A stretch of 64,000 nt of DNA from JBCCCJ01 sp039029315 (GTDB taxonomy: Bacteria; Bacteroidota; Bacteroidia; J057), in assembly GCA_039029315.1 (NCBI GenBank), contig JBCCGK010000003.1, positions 124,001-188,000 of the forward strand, written 5' to 3'. The translations under genes and the position numbers were made by a program. Within the stretch, counting starts at the first letter, position 1; the number at the start of each line of letters is the position of its first letter. Positions 20,367 to 30,291 of this stretch are shown piece by piece. The notes under the pieces were generated by a model. The model made no database searches. It worked only from the letters and a program-made list of their open reading frames with translations, and was not told the origin of the DNA.

Positions 20367-21236
20367 CTATTCATTGCACAGGCCTGATCGAAGCAGGTCT
20401 AGTTCCTCTGAAAAATAAAAACAGGAATCTTCTGCGATCAGCTTGATATTGTGCTTGTCAATCCGAATTCGGAAGTCAATCAATTCTTTGGTATTCGTTC
20501 GATTGAATCTGTACTCAAACAGATCCTCTCGTTGCTCATAGTTTCTACTTTTGAGCGTTCCCAGAATTTTATCAAATTCGTAAATGACATTTCGCTCCCG
20601 ATCGACCATGTAGACACGATTGTGGTCATAGTACTTGATGATATCGATCAATTTGGGATCTCTAAAGTAGGACGACTCTCCTAGCATATCCAATGTCACC
20701 TGTCCAAGCAGCGGATCGATGTCATAATTGGCAATGGACAAAATCCCTCTTTGTGGCGAGATTGCCCAGATGGAGCGTTCACGATGCGTTTTCATCCTGA
20801 TTCGCGAACGGCGAAGGATGTAAAAAATCTCTCCGTCCCCATTGGGATCAGCTTTGCGGTCTATAACGAGATGGTAATTGAATTCTGTGAACTTGTGGAG
20901 CGTATCTCCCGGAACCAGATCCGTATCCAAGAGGGTGATGCGTTCTTCCATATCTCCACCGGGGTCCAGCATATAGATCCTGGTTGCACTGTTGACGAGA
21001 TAGCCTTCGAAAGGTTTGTCAAATATGAGGTAGGAAAAAGGAAAGGCCAGGAACCCATCAATTTCTCTGGGTTGCTGTGTGACATGATACCAGTTATCGA
21101 GATCGAGACGAACGGTATCCTGGACTTCTGGAAAGGGAGGGGTCTCCAAAAATTCCTCTCCACATCCCATACAAAGCATGCCTATTGCCAAAAATAGCAA
21201 ACAATATGTACGGCAAAATGTAAAGATGGTGTTCAT
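20367..21236 (-). CDS. Putative lipoprotein of unknown function
   Basis: A 289-residue protein I do not recognise. A hydrophobic N-terminal segment ends in LCMGCG, a lipobox-like site with the cysteine at about residue 25, so it is probably a lipoprotein. The mature part is rich in beta-strand-like stretches (IYMLDPGGDMEERITLLDTD; VYMVDRERNVIYEFDKI), a pattern that recalls a 6-bladed beta-propeller, though clear repeats are not visible. It overlaps nothing and is divergent from the ABC ATPase gene. Confidence 0.65.
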   Translation of the reverse strand: MNTIFTFCRTYCLLFLAIGMLCMGCGEEFLETPPFPEVQDTVRLDLDNWYHVTQQPREIDGFLAFPFSYLIFDKPFEGYLVNSATRIYMLDPGGDMEERITLLDTDLVPGDTLHKFTEFNYHLVIDRKADPNGDGEIFYILRRSRIRMKTHRERSIWAISPQRGILSIANYDIDPLLGQVTLDMLGESSYFRDPKLIDIIKYYDHNRVYMVDRERNVIYEFDKILGTLKSRNYEQREDLFEYRFNRTNTKELIDFRIRIDKHNIKLIAEDSCFYFSEELDLLRSGLCNE

Positions 21237-21396
21237 GAATCTATGAGTGCCGCTACAAAGCTAATAGAACAACCCTATTTCCCAAAACTTGCCTTTTTTC
21301 CTCTCCCGCGTCCCCAAGATAGGTTTTGCCGCGGAAGAAATGAAAAATTGCGCGCCTATTTTCCACCTTTTGGAAGATATTCGGTATCTTTCTTCC

Positions 21397-22098
21397 ATGA
21401 AACCTATCATTCATCTACAGCACATCCGCAAAACATATCAAATGGGGCAAATTCAAATTCATGCCCTTAGAGATGTTTCCCTTGAGATTTTTCCCAATCA
21501 GTATGTGGCCATCATGGGACCTTCAGGTTCAGGGAAATCAACCCTCATGAATATTCTGGGTTGCCTGGACACACCAAGTGGAGGAGCCTACTATCTCAAT
21601 GATACCGATGTAAGCAATATGTCAGATTCAGATTTGGCCTATACCCGAAACAAAGAGATAGGATTTGTTTTCCAGACCTTTCATTTGCTGGCACGATCAT
21701 CTGCGCTTGAGAATGTCGCCTTGCCATTGGTCTATGCTGGCATGTCCAAATCTGCACGCCTAAGCAGAGCCAAAGAAGTTCTGACCAATGTGGGTCTGGG
21801 AGATCGGGTAGACCACAAACCCAATGAACTCTCTGGTGGGCAACGTCAGCGGGTGGCAGTTGCCAGAGCTTTGGTCAATTCCCCTTCTATCATCCTTGCT
21901 GATGAGCCGACCGGGAATCTGGATACCAAAACATCCTACGAAATCATGGCATTGTTTGAAAAACTCCACAGTGCTGGCAACACAATCATTCTGGTAACAC
22001 ATGAAGAAGATATCGCGCAATATGCTCAGTCTATTGTGCGCCTAAGAGATGGAGATATTGAGGTGATTGAACAGAATACCAATAGAAGGAAAGGCTAA
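21397..22098 (+). CDS. ABC transporter ATP-binding protein, LolD/MacB type
   Basis: A 233-residue ATPase of the MacB/LolD/FtsE group. It has Walker A GPSGSGKST at residues 41-49, the signature LSGGQRQR at about 145-152 and Walker B IILADEPTGNLD at about 165-176. This class energises lipoprotein release or efflux with a FtsX-like permease. No permease gene is adjacent, so the partner must be encoded elsewhere. The ATG at 21397 matches the family start; the TTG extension from 21289 adds unrelated residues. Confidence 0.9.
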   Translation: MKPIIHLQHIRKTYQMGQIQIHALRDVSLEIFPNQYVAIMGPSGSGKSTLMNILGCLDTPSGGAYYLNDTDVSNMSDSDLAYTRNKEIGFVFQTFHLLARSSALENVALPLVYAGMSKSARLSRAKEVLTNVGLGDRVDHKPNELSGGQRQRVAVARALVNSPSIILADEPTGNLDTKTSYEIMALFEKLHSAGNTIILVTHEEDIAQYAQSIVRLRDGDIEVIEQNTNRRKG

Positions 22099-22141
22099 TA
22101 CCACCATTGAGATACGAATTCCTCGGTTCTGGATGTTCTTC

Positions 22142-23566
22142 CTATAACATCGGGCTGATAAAATTCATGCCGGCCTCTCCTACTGTACTGACCAAAGGCA
22201 GGAGTATTCTACTGGCCAGACCAAACAGGAGCAGATAGCCAATGATATCAGTGAAGGCTGTGATCAAAATGGAGGAAGCGATTGCTGGGTCAATCTTGAC
22301 ACGCTCTAGAGCAAGGGGAATGAAAGATCCTGCAAATCCCGCCAACATCAGGTTGCCAAACATGGCCAAAAACACCACAACTCCCATCATGGCAACAAAT
22401 TGAGGATCTGGGTAGGTACTCAGGAAAGCTACTGTCATGGATACCACAGCGCCCAGCATCAATCCATTGATCGCGCCGACGCTCAGCTCTTTGAGCACCA
22501 CACGGGCAGCCTTCCTGGCAGGAATCCCATCAGTAGAGATCCTTCGTATTGTTACAGCCAGGGTTTGTGTAGCTCCATTGCCTGAGACACCAGCAATGAT
22601 GGGCATCAGGGAAGTCAATAAGACCAGTTTCTCAATAGTTGTATCGAATTGAGAAATCGTATAGGCCGCGATAGACGCAGTCACAAGATTAATGAGCAGC
22701 CAGGGAATGCGACTTTTTACAGCATTGGCCCACCCGCCCCGGAGGTTCTCGCCTTCTGATACACCTGCAAAACTCAAAATGTCTTCGGTGGTCTCTTCTT
22801 CGATGACATCCATGATATCATCGAAGGTGATCCTTCCCAGCAATTTATTATCAAGATCCACAACTGGTAAAGTCGGCAGATTGTACTGACTCATCAGTTT
22901 GGCTGCCTTCTCTTGATCTGTCTCTACTGAAACCGAAATGATGTCGCTGGCAAGTACATTTTTGACCAACTCTGTATTTCTCGCCAGAAAAAGAGATCGA
23001 AAAGTTAAGTATCCTTTCAGATAGTTGTCCTCATCCACCACATAGATAGTGTAGAATTCATCCATCTCTTCAGACTGTCTTACCACTTCTCTCAATGCCT
23101 GAAGCTTGGTCATATTCTCACGAATAACCACAACCTCCGGGTTCATCAATCCTCCAGCAGAGTCCTCATCATAGGTCATGAGCTGATTGAGGACGGATTC
23201 TTTTTCATCCGAGAGAAAGAAGAGGATCTTCTCCAAATTCGAATCCGGGACTTGTGCCAGAAGGTCGGCAGCATCATCAGGAGCTAGTTCTTTGACAAGA
23301 TTGGCTGCGATTTCTGGATGAAGCAGCGTCAGGAGCTGTCCGGGATTGGTTTCTTCATCCATCTCGGAAATCGCTTCTGAGAGAAGCTCTTTGGGGAGTT
23401 CTCGAACGATCCGCTCCTGAATTTCTGGACGGGTATCCTCCAGGACCTGGGCAATCTCTGTTGGGTGAAGAACACTCAGCAAGGCTCGAATATGCGCATT
23501 CGGAGACTTGAGCAGGCGCCTGACCCGCTCTATACGCTTTTGACGATTTTCGGATTCCTTTGCCAC
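22142..23566 (-). CDS. mgtE: Magnesium transporter MgtE
   Basis: A 474-residue Mg2+ channel/transporter. The N-terminal superhelical MgtE_N domain (LLKSPNAHIRALLSVLHPTEIAQVLE) spans about residues 18-120. Two CBS domains follow to about residue 265, and the C-terminal half has five hydrophobic helices with the pore-lining SGNGATQTLAVTIRR stretch. The N and CBS domains sense cytoplasmic Mg2+ and gate the pore. Translation probably starts at a GTG at 23566. A small membrane protein gene lies 20 bases upstream in the same direction and may be co-transcribed. Confidence 0.93.
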   Translation of the reverse strand: MAKESENRQKRIERVRRLLKSPNAHIRALLSVLHPTEIAQVLEDTRPEIQERIVRELPKELLSEAISEMDEETNPGQLLTLLHPEIAANLVKELAPDDAADLLAQVPDSNLEKILFFLSDEKESVLNQLMTYDEDSAGGLMNPEVVVIRENMTKLQALREVVRQSEEMDEFYTIYVVDEDNYLKGYLTFRSLFLARNTELVKNVLASDIISVSVETDQEKAAKLMSQYNLPTLPVVDLDNKLLGRITFDDIMDVIEEETTEDILSFAGVSEGENLRGGWANAVKSRIPWLLINLVTASIAAYTISQFDTTIEKLVLLTSLMPIIAGVSGNGATQTLAVTIRRISTDGIPARKAARVVLKELSVGAINGLMLGAVVSMTVAFLSTYPDPQFVAMMGVVVFLAMFGNLMLAGFAGSFIPLALERVKIDPAIASSILITAFTDIIGYLLLFGLASRILLPLVSTVGEAGMNFISPML

Positions 23567-23586
23567 AACAGAATGCCAGTTGGCCT

Positions 23587-23748
23587 TTATTTGTTCAGTT
23601 TCAGAATGATTAGGACAATGGCAATCACAAACATAATCAGAGAGATTCTATTGATGCCATGCATCATCCGAAGATTAAAATTGGATGAATCTTCTGATGT
23701 CTGTTTTTTGAAACTAAGGTAGCCCCATATTTTTTTGAATACTTCCAT
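23587..23748 (-). CDS. Small membrane protein, DUF6728-like
   Basis: A 53-residue protein beginning MEVFKKIWGYLSFKK, with the central motif MMHGINRISLIMF and one C-terminal transmembrane helix (about residues 33-50). The short length, the FKKIWGYL start and the HGINRIS motif resemble the small Bacteroidota family annotated DUF6728; I assign it from memory of that pattern. Function is unknown. It lies directly upstream of mgtE, with a good -7 box (23784-23791) 35 bases before its ATG. Confidence 0.75.
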   Translation of the reverse strand: MEVFKKIWGYLSFKKQTSEDSSNFNLRMMHGINRISLIMFVIAIVLIILKLNK

Positions 23749-23783
23749 ATTTTATAAGGAGTTTAAGGCTTGCTTACTGAAAA

Positions 23784-23791
23784 CAAAGGTA
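23784..23791 (-). promoter_or_regulatory. -7 element for the small membrane protein/mgtE operon
   Basis: On the minus strand this reads TACCTTTG, a match to TAnnTTTG, 35 bases before the ATG at 23748. A weak TTCG lies about 22 bases further upstream in place of the -33 TTTG. It is divergent from the promoter at 23818-23849. Confidence 0.5.
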
Positions 23792-23817
23792 CAAAAGAGA
23801 ACTGGAAGATGGGCGAA

Positions 23818-23849
23818 TTTGTTTGACTTAGCGGTTATCTATACCTTTG
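23818..23849 (+). promoter_or_regulatory. Bacteroidota promoter of the DUF4956-CotH-VTC cluster
   Basis: TTTG at 23818-23821 and TACCTTTG at 23842-23849 are separated by 20 bases, a close match to the Bacteroidota -33/-7 consensus. The ATG of the DUF4956 gene follows 16 bases later, giving a very short leader. Confidence 0.6.
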
Positions 23850-23865
23850 GCGAAATGCTTAGCTT

Positions 23866-24543
23866 ATGGGGGTCTTTGAACCATATCTTGAGGAATTTTC
23901 TCAATCAATCAACTTATCTGATTTTTTAGTCAATATTATTGTTGCGGCTGTTCTCTGTTTGTTATTGCGATTATTCTATGTGAGACACGCCAACACAGTT
24001 TCGAACAGAAATCGATTTGCTGGAAATTTCCTTTTGTTGGGATTAACAACGATGTTGATCATTACTATCGTGAAATCCTCAGTAGCACTTTCTCTCGGTC
24101 TGGTTGGCGCTTTGTCGATCGTCAGATTTCGGGCAGCTATTAAGGATCCTGAAGAACTGACCTATTTGTTTTTGGTCATAGGGATTGGGTTGGCCGCAGG
24201 AGCGAATCAGCCATTGATTGCGATTCTTGCCTTTGCAATCATTGTGGGCTTACTCTATCTGAATAAGAAACTTGCAGGCAGAGTAAGCCTCAAACAGGAC
24301 AATCGCATGTATCTCAATATCTCAACAGATGTGGATGATATGACCAAAGTTGCCAATGTATTGAAGCAGCATTTGCCCTATGTAGAATTGAAACGGGTAG
24401 ATACGCTAGATGCTGGCCTTGATTTGTCTTTCATTGTCAAAGCCAATTCTATCGATGAGCTGGAATCAGTGAAACAATCCCTGAAAACACTCTCTCCTTC
24501 TACCAAACTATCTATGGTCGACCAACCTGACTTGGTGATATAA
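23866..24543 (+). CDS. DUF4956 domain membrane protein
   Basis: A 225-residue integral membrane protein of the DUF4956 family. It has an N-terminal helix (about 19-36), further helices at about 50-90 and 105-135, the conserved segment ALSLGLVGALSIVRFRAAIKDPEE between them, and a soluble C-terminal domain of about 80 residues with an ACT-like alternation. DUF4956 genes are known to travel with VTC-domain polyphosphate polymerases and CotH-type kinases, exactly as seen here. The biochemical role is not established; a membrane channel or assembly partner for the polymerase is my inference. It is the first gene of the operon and ends three bases before the next start. Confidence 0.88.
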   Translation: MGVFEPYLEEFSQSINLSDFLVNIIVAAVLCLLLRLFYVRHANTVSNRNRFAGNFLLLGLTTMLIITIVKSSVALSLGLVGALSIVRFRAAIKDPEELTYLFLVIGIGLAAGANQPLIAILAFAIIVGLLYLNKKLAGRVSLKQDNRMYLNISTDVDDMTKVANVLKQHLPYVELKRVDTLDAGLDLSFIVKANSIDELESVKQSLKTLSPSTKLSMVDQPDLVI

Positions 24544-24546
24544 CGC

Positions 24547-27507
24547 ATGATCCTTCAGGAAACATCCGCCAGATCATTGTCTCTCTGGGGAACAGTTTTG
24601 TTGATCGGAGGTCTGATTGGGACCTTACTTTTCCTGTTGCCTCCCCTGGCCAGGAATGCACCCCCTGACACTCTTGTTGACCCCAATGTGATCCAATGTG
24701 GTGCCGAGCATGTCGCTTTTGAGGTGCCTGAAGGCGAGACGGATTCAGTCTTGTTGATGATTGGAGAACAAGGTGCGCGCCTCCGCAATGGCGAGACCCA
24801 GAGTGAAGAGATGGCACACACAGGAACCTATTCTTGTAAGGTAGATGCAGACCATAACTTCGGAATGACTTATGTCTTTCAGGATCTTCACCCCAACGAT
24901 CGCTTCCTGATATCGGTTTGGCAGTACAACGTCACAAGTTTTCAAACATCGCTCGTTACCCATCTGACAAGTGAAGAGGAGGGCTATGTCAGACATACCG
25001 AAGTCGTGGAATCAAAAGACAATGGCTGGAAACGAATAGAAACAAGGGTTCTTGTTCCTTATACCTTTACTGGTGGAGAGTTGCGGGTCTATGTCTATGG
25101 GTATGGAAAAGGAGAGGCCTACTTTGACGACTTATACATTGAGCGAGTACGGCCGACTGATAGTCTTGAACTAGCGGCAACTCTTCCACAGATTCAGCTG
25201 GAGATTCCAGAGAAGGGACTACGAAAGCTGGACAAAAAAAGATGGGAGGCGATTCATCGGGGCTTGCTTAGCCAGGGAGAAAATGATTGGACCAAAGCCC
25301 GACTTCATACGGGGGAAGAAAGTATTCCTGTCAAGCTTCGTTTGAAAGGAGATTTGTCGGATCATTTTACGGGAAACAAATGGTCGTTTCGTGTCAAAAC
25401 CAAGGAACCATATGCCTGGAATCGATTGATAACCTTCTCTTTGCACACTCCCCTGGCAAGGGGGCATTTGGCGGAATGGGTGTATCATCAATGGCTCCAA
25501 AGAGAAGATGTTCTGAGTCCCCGATATGATTTCGCTCATGTGCAGATCAATGGAGAGACAAGAGGATTGTATGCGTGGGAGGAACACTTCGAAAAACAAT
25601 TGGTAGAGTCCCACGCCCGCAGAGAAGGGCCAATCCTTAAATTCGATGAAAACGGGGTGTGGGAGGTGCGACAAAGAGCCAGTGATCATCAATTGGATTG
25701 GGGAGAAATGGAACGGGAAACCCAAAGCTATGAAACATCCCATCCACAAGCCTTCAAGGAGGCCAAAACCCTGGAAGATAGCCTGTTGAGCCAGCAATTT
25801 CAATTAGGGAATACCTTGCTTCGTCAATTTCAGCTGGGAGAGTTGGCGGCATCGAGTGTTTTTGATGTCGAAAGTTTGGCCAAATATTGTGCGATTACTG
25901 ATCTTACGAAGGCCTATCATGGGTTGATCTGGCACAATTTGCGATTCTATTATAATCCTGTCAGCAGCCGCCTCGAACCTGTCGGCTTTGATGGCTTCAC
26001 AGAGAAGGGAGCCTTTATTTGGTTGAGAAGGCCATTTATGGGCGCGAATATTGATCATAGCCAAAAAGGATCATTGGCCGATATACAGTTGCGTAAGCTT
26101 TTTCTCGATCCAGTAATTGCAGCAAAATACCATGAATATTTGGAAAAGTGGACGCGGAGAGGACAGGTAGAAGAGCTCATGATGGACCTTGATCCAGCAA
26201 TCAATGAAAGAGAGAAATTGATTCGCCTGGAGTTCCCGGACTATGAATTTCATGGAGAGGGCTATGTCTCACATGCCAGGAAGATCCGTCAACTATTGTT
26301 TCCCTATAACCATACCTCTCTCAAAGCCTATACACGAGAAAGGAATACTGACAGCCTTGATTTGGCCGTCTTCAATCATCACTTATTGTCTTTGGAAGTC
26401 CTTGGTTGGGGCCGTACAACAAGGCAGATGTCTGAGGCTTTTCCTCATCCATTATTTGTCCATGCGAAGGGAAGGGAGCCCATTCGGGAATTTGGGTTGA
26501 GCGTTCCTGCTTCGGCTACTTGCCTGTACTATCGGGTGCCGGGACTGGATAGTGTGTATCAGAGTCGGATATTTGAGTGGCAACCTGGATATGAAACTAC
26601 CCCTGAACAATCATTGTTTGCTGATGTGATCCTGGACAGGACAGAGGTATATGAAGTCGAGGGAAGCCAAATCAGGATTCGACCTGGACAACATCGATTC
26701 ACAAGCCCACTGATCATTCCTGCAGGCTATCAACTGAATATTCCAGCAGGTACAGAGATTGATCTGACAAAAAAGGCCGCAATTATATCACGCTCTCCGG
26801 TTTATTTTGAAGGAAATGCATCCAAGCCAATCATTCTTCACTCTTCGGATGGAAGTGGACAAGGCTTGGTGGTCCTGCAAGCAGGCTCAGAATCAGTTCT
26901 TGACTATGTTGAATTCCGAGGTCTGGACAATCTGGACATAGAGGAATGGACATTGACAGGGGCTGTAACCTTTTATGAGTCCCCCGTGAGAGTGACTCAT
27001 TGTTTATTTACTGAAAATACCTGTGAAGATGCCTTGAATCTGATCCGCTCACCCTTTTCTCTCCAGAATTCAGGCATTAGCCATACCTTCTCAGATGGTT
27101 TCGATGCTGATTTTTGCAGAGGAGAATTGCGGAATTGTTTTTTTTCACATACAGGCAACGATGGGATGGATTTTTCCGGTAGTGAGATACAAGTCTTTGA
27201 TTGCAAAGTGTTGGGCGCGGGAGACAAAGGCATCAGTGTCGGAGAGCAGTCAACTGTACAAGTCTGGGACCTGGAAGTCAGGGAGGCTATCACGGCTGCT
27301 GCTTCTAAAGACCTTTCCACCTTGACGATTCATTCCATCCAACTGGAAGATTGCCAAACAGGCTTTGCTGCCTATCAAAAAAAGCCGGAATTTGGAGGGG
27401 GGGACATGATTGTGAAAAAATATCAAGCCAAAAATATTCGCTATTTGCATCTCATCGACAAAGGATCCCGTCTCCTGCTTAGGGGAAAAGAAGTAGAAGG
27501 GATTTAG
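24547..27507 (+). CDS. CotH-like kinase fused to a C-terminal beta-helix
   Basis: A 986-residue membrane-anchored protein. One N-terminal transmembrane helix (about 13-35) is followed by a beta-sandwich module to about 210. Next is a CotH kinase-like domain at about 215-590, with KLRLKGDLSDHFTGNKWSFR, NGETRGLYAWEEHFEK, Asp452 in DLTKAYHG and Asp482 in PVGFDGF, at the positions where CotH proteins carry catalytic acidic residues. The C-terminal 300 residues repeat short strands (EIDLTKKAAIISRSPVYFEG and onward) like a right-handed parallel beta-helix. CotH family members phosphorylate secreted proteins. The catalytic loop is atypical, so activity is not certain. The gene is tightly linked to DUF4956. 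Confidence 0.82.
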   Translation: MILQETSARSLSLWGTVLLIGGLIGTLLFLLPPLARNAPPDTLVDPNVIQCGAEHVAFEVPEGETDSVLLMIGEQGARLRNGETQSEEMAHTGTYSCKVDADHNFGMTYVFQDLHPNDRFLISVWQYNVTSFQTSLVTHLTSEEEGYVRHTEVVESKDNGWKRIETRVLVPYTFTGGELRVYVYGYGKGEAYFDDLYIERVRPTDSLELAATLPQIQLEIPEKGLRKLDKKRWEAIHRGLLSQGENDWTKARLHTGEESIPVKLRLKGDLSDHFTGNKWSFRVKTKEPYAWNRLITFSLHTPLARGHLAEWVYHQWLQREDVLSPRYDFAHVQINGETRGLYAWEEHFEKQLVESHARREGPILKFDENGVWEVRQRASDHQLDWGEMERETQSYETSHPQAFKEAKTLEDSLLSQQFQLGNTLLRQFQLGELAASSVFDVESLAKYCAITDLTKAYHGLIWHNLRFYYNPVSSRLEPVGFDGFTEKGAFIWLRRPFMGANIDHSQKGSLADIQLRKLFLDPVIAAKYHEYLEKWTRRGQVEELMMDLDPAINEREKLIRLEFPDYEFHGEGYVSHARKIRQLLFPYNHTSLKAYTRERNTDSLDLAVFNHHLLSLEVLGWGRTTRQMSEAFPHPLFVHAKGREPIREFGLSVPASATCLYYRVPGLDSVYQSRIFEWQPGYETTPEQSLFADVILDRTEVYEVEGSQIRIRPGQHRFTSPLIIPAGYQLNIPAGTEIDLTKKAAIISRSPVYFEGNASKPIILHSSDGSGQGLVVLQAGSESVLDYVEFRGLDNLDIEEWTLTGAVTFYESPVRVTHCLFTENTCEDALNLIRSPFSLQNSGISHTFSDGFDADFCRGELRNCFFSHTGNDGMDFSGSEIQVFDCKVLGAGDKGISVGEQSTVQVWDLEVREAITAAASKDLSTLTIHSIQLEDCQTGFAAYQKKPEFGGGDMIVKKYQAKNIRYLHLIDKGSRLLLRGKEVEGI

Positions 27508-27552
27508 CAAAGCATGTTGGATGGCAGATCAGTTTGGAAAATAGACGCATAT

Positions 27553-30291
27553 ATGAAGATCTCAACCTTATTGTTCGTATTGACTGTGTGTTGGAGCATG
27601 CTGTGGTCTCAACCACTCCCTATTGACTTACCGGCCAACTTTGTAGATGAGTTGTATAGCCCTGGCTGGCGATCTGTCGTCGGCATCGAGTTCGACGCCA
27701 ATGGACGCCTGTACGCCTGGTCCAAACTAGGGCTGGTGCACATAGGTGAAGAGGGGCAGCAACGAGAGACCCCACTTCTGGACATTAGAGAAGAAGTAGC
27801 CACCTATGGAGATCATGGCTTGTTGGGCTTCGCGCTACATCCCAATTTCCTGAACAATGGCTTTTTCTATGTGTATTATGTGGTGGATCGTCATCATTTG
27901 CTCTATCATGGGACTCCGGACTATTCTCCTACTGCCAATATTAAGGATGAGGCCACCATTGCACGAATCACAAGATATACTGCCGACCCTGCTACCAATA
28001 TGACAAGTGTGATTCCTGGTAGTCGAAAAATTTTGGTCGGTGAAAGCATAACAACAGGCTTTCCCGTTCTTCATCGCTCCCATAGCGGAGGAGCTTTGGG
28101 ATTTGGGAATGATGGGACTCTGATGGCATCCTGTGGAGATGGCGCATCTTATGCAGGAACAGATGTTGGGGACGCAAGTGCGGGTGCTTTTGCGCAGCAA
28201 GCTTTGACTGATGGTATCATTACGCCGGAGGAAAATGTCGGTGCCTATCGCGCCCAATTGGTCTCCTCCCTCAATGGAAAGGTCATACGGATTGATCCGA
28301 ATACAGGGGATGGCGTAAGTAGCAACCCCTTCTTTGATCCTGACAATCCACGTTCAGCGCAGTCACGTGTGTGGGCGCTGGGCTTGAGACAACCCTTTCG
28401 GTTTGTGCATATGCCCGGAAGTGGCAGCCACCAACCTGAGTTGGGAGACCCGGGAGTATTTTATCTGGGAGATGTCGGATGGGCATTTTGGGAAGAACTC
28501 AATGTCATTCAGGAAGGGGGACAAAACTTTGGATGGCCGATCTATGAAGGTGTCAAAAGCAGATGGCAGTATGCCTCTCCCAATATTGCCAATCTCACTG
28601 CGCCCAATCCATCTGCAGGTGAGGGCGGGTGCGACAAGACTCATTTCCTGTTCAAGGATCTCTTGCAGGAAGCCACCCTGGAGCCTGACCCATTTTTTGC
28701 CAATCCCTGTGATCCCGCCTCAGAAATCCCGGCCAATATCCCTCGATTTTTGCACAGCAGACCGATGGTTACCTTCAGCAATACCACCTGGAACAGCGAA
28801 GAACAAAACACCTATATTCCCACCTATGATAGTGAGGGAAATGGCTCTTTCGTCTCATTGCTGGACCCCAGTTCTCCTGTCAAAGCTGATACGTTTAGTG
28901 GTTCAAGTTGCATTGCAGGGGTGTTCTATACCGGAAATTCCTTCCCTTCAGAATACCAAATGTCCTTCATGTCGATGGATTATGATGGGTGGATTCGCAA
29001 AATTGATTATTCTTCTGCGCATGAGGCCCTCGCAATAGAGCCCTTCTTTGGGGAAGGGAAATTTGTGGTAGATGTCAAAGTACATCCCCTCGATGGCTGC
29101 ATTTATTATCTCAACTATGCCTATAATTCCAGCATCAGAAGGATTTGTTATGGAACCAATCCCGCCCCAACGGCTCAATTGACGTTTGATCAGAATTATG
29201 GACCATCTCCTTTGACTGTGCAGTTTACCGGAGATCTTTCCGCAGATCCTGAAGGTGAACCGATTTCTTATTTGTGGGATTTTGGCGATGGCGAAACCAG
29301 TACAGAAGCAAATCCTACACATACCTTCACCGCTCCATCTTCCTCCCCTACTTCCTTTGAGATTCGCTTGCAGGTATCAGATTCTTCCGGGAATATGCAT
29401 GAGGTTGATACCCTCGTTTCTCTAAACAACACGCCTCCCGTAGTAGAGATTGTCAGCTTCAAGGATGGCGATACCTATACCACGACTGGCTTGACGAATC
29501 TGGAGCTGATCGCACAGGTCTCGGATGCTGAACATGCAGCCGAAAACCTGAGCCTTGCCTGGCAGGCACATCTGCATCACAACAGCCATTATCATCCAGA
29601 AGAAATTGATACTGCAAGAGAAAGTTCTATTTTGATTCTGGGAGAAGGGTGTGGAGATGAATCCTATTGGTATAGAGTTTCTTTGACAGTGACCGACCCT
29701 GTAGGCTTGGCGACCTATGTTGAGCAAGAAATATTTCCTTTTTGTGGAGATTCACAGACAGCCTTCGATACTCTGACCGCTACGCCGAGAGAAGAAACGG
29801 TTTTTCTGGAATGGACCACGCTCAGGGAGACTCCCGGAACCACCTTCTTCATCCAGCGGTCCGAGGACAAAAAGATATTTGAGACCCTGAATCAGCTGCC
29901 AGCGAATGGGACTGCCTCCAGTTACTCCTTGGAAGATTTGTCTCCTCGATGGGACTTGAACCACTATCGCATCATGACTGTGGGGGCAGATGGATTTCAG
30001 GATTATTCTCCAGTGGTTAGTCTCGATTATTTTGGTGTAGGAGCCATTCGTTTGTTTCCCAATCCCGTGGTAGATCGATTGACTCTGGAATTTTCGGAGA
30101 TCAATGAACAGGCCTTCATTCGCCTGACAAATCTTCAAGGGCAGACAGTATTTTTACGAAAATGGGTCGGATCTTCAGAGAATGAAGACAAAGGCATAGA
30201 TGTTAAGTTCTTGCCAACAGGTATATATATCTATGAAATCTCGGATGGAACCAAAACCATTACTGGTAAACTGATCAAGCATGCGTTTTGA
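27553..30291 (+). CDS. Quinoprotein glucose/sorbosone-type sugar dehydrogenase with PKD and T9SS domains
   Basis: A 912-residue secreted protein. The signal peptide MKISTLLFVLTVCWSMLWSQ supports the ATG at 27553; a start at 27514 would precede it with 13 extra residues. Residues about 25-540 form a six-bladed PQQ-dependent sugar dehydrogenase propeller (HGLLGFALHPNFLNNGFFYV, HSGGALGFGNDGTL, WALGLRQPFRFV). A PKD module (YLWDFGDGETS), beta-sandwich modules and a T9SS sorting domain (LFPNPVVDRLTLEF) follow. It would oxidise a sugar on the cell surface, but its substrate is unknown. The gene overlaps the start of the VTC gene by 11 bases, which suggests translational coupling. Confidence 0.88.
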   Translation: MKISTLLFVLTVCWSMLWSQPLPIDLPANFVDELYSPGWRSVVGIEFDANGRLYAWSKLGLVHIGEEGQQRETPLLDIREEVATYGDHGLLGFALHPNFLNNGFFYVYYVVDRHHLLYHGTPDYSPTANIKDEATIARITRYTADPATNMTSVIPGSRKILVGESITTGFPVLHRSHSGGALGFGNDGTLMASCGDGASYAGTDVGDASAGAFAQQALTDGIITPEENVGAYRAQLVSSLNGKVIRIDPNTGDGVSSNPFFDPDNPRSAQSRVWALGLRQPFRFVHMPGSGSHQPELGDPGVFYLGDVGWAFWEELNVIQEGGQNFGWPIYEGVKSRWQYASPNIANLTAPNPSAGEGGCDKTHFLFKDLLQEATLEPDPFFANPCDPASEIPANIPRFLHSRPMVTFSNTTWNSEEQNTYIPTYDSEGNGSFVSLLDPSSPVKADTFSGSSCIAGVFYTGNSFPSEYQMSFMSMDYDGWIRKIDYSSAHEALAIEPFFGEGKFVVDVKVHPLDGCIYYLNYAYNSSIRRICYGTNPAPTAQLTFDQNYGPSPLTVQFTGDLSADPEGEPISYLWDFGDGETSTEANPTHTFTAPSSSPTSFEIRLQVSDSSGNMHEVDTLVSLNNTPPVVEIVSFKDGDTYTTTGLTNLELIAQVSDAEHAAENLSLAWQAHLHHNSHYHPEEIDTARESSILILGEGCGDESYWYRVSLTVTDPVGLATYVEQEIFPFCGDSQTAFDTLTATPREETVFLEWTTLRETPGTTFFIQRSEDKKIFETLNQLPANGTASSYSLEDLSPRWDLNHYRIMTVGADGFQDYSPVVSLDYFGVGAIRLFPNPVVDRLTLEFSEINEQAFIRLTNLQGQTVFLRKWVGSSENEDKGIDVKFLPTGIYIYEISDGTKTITGKLIKHAF

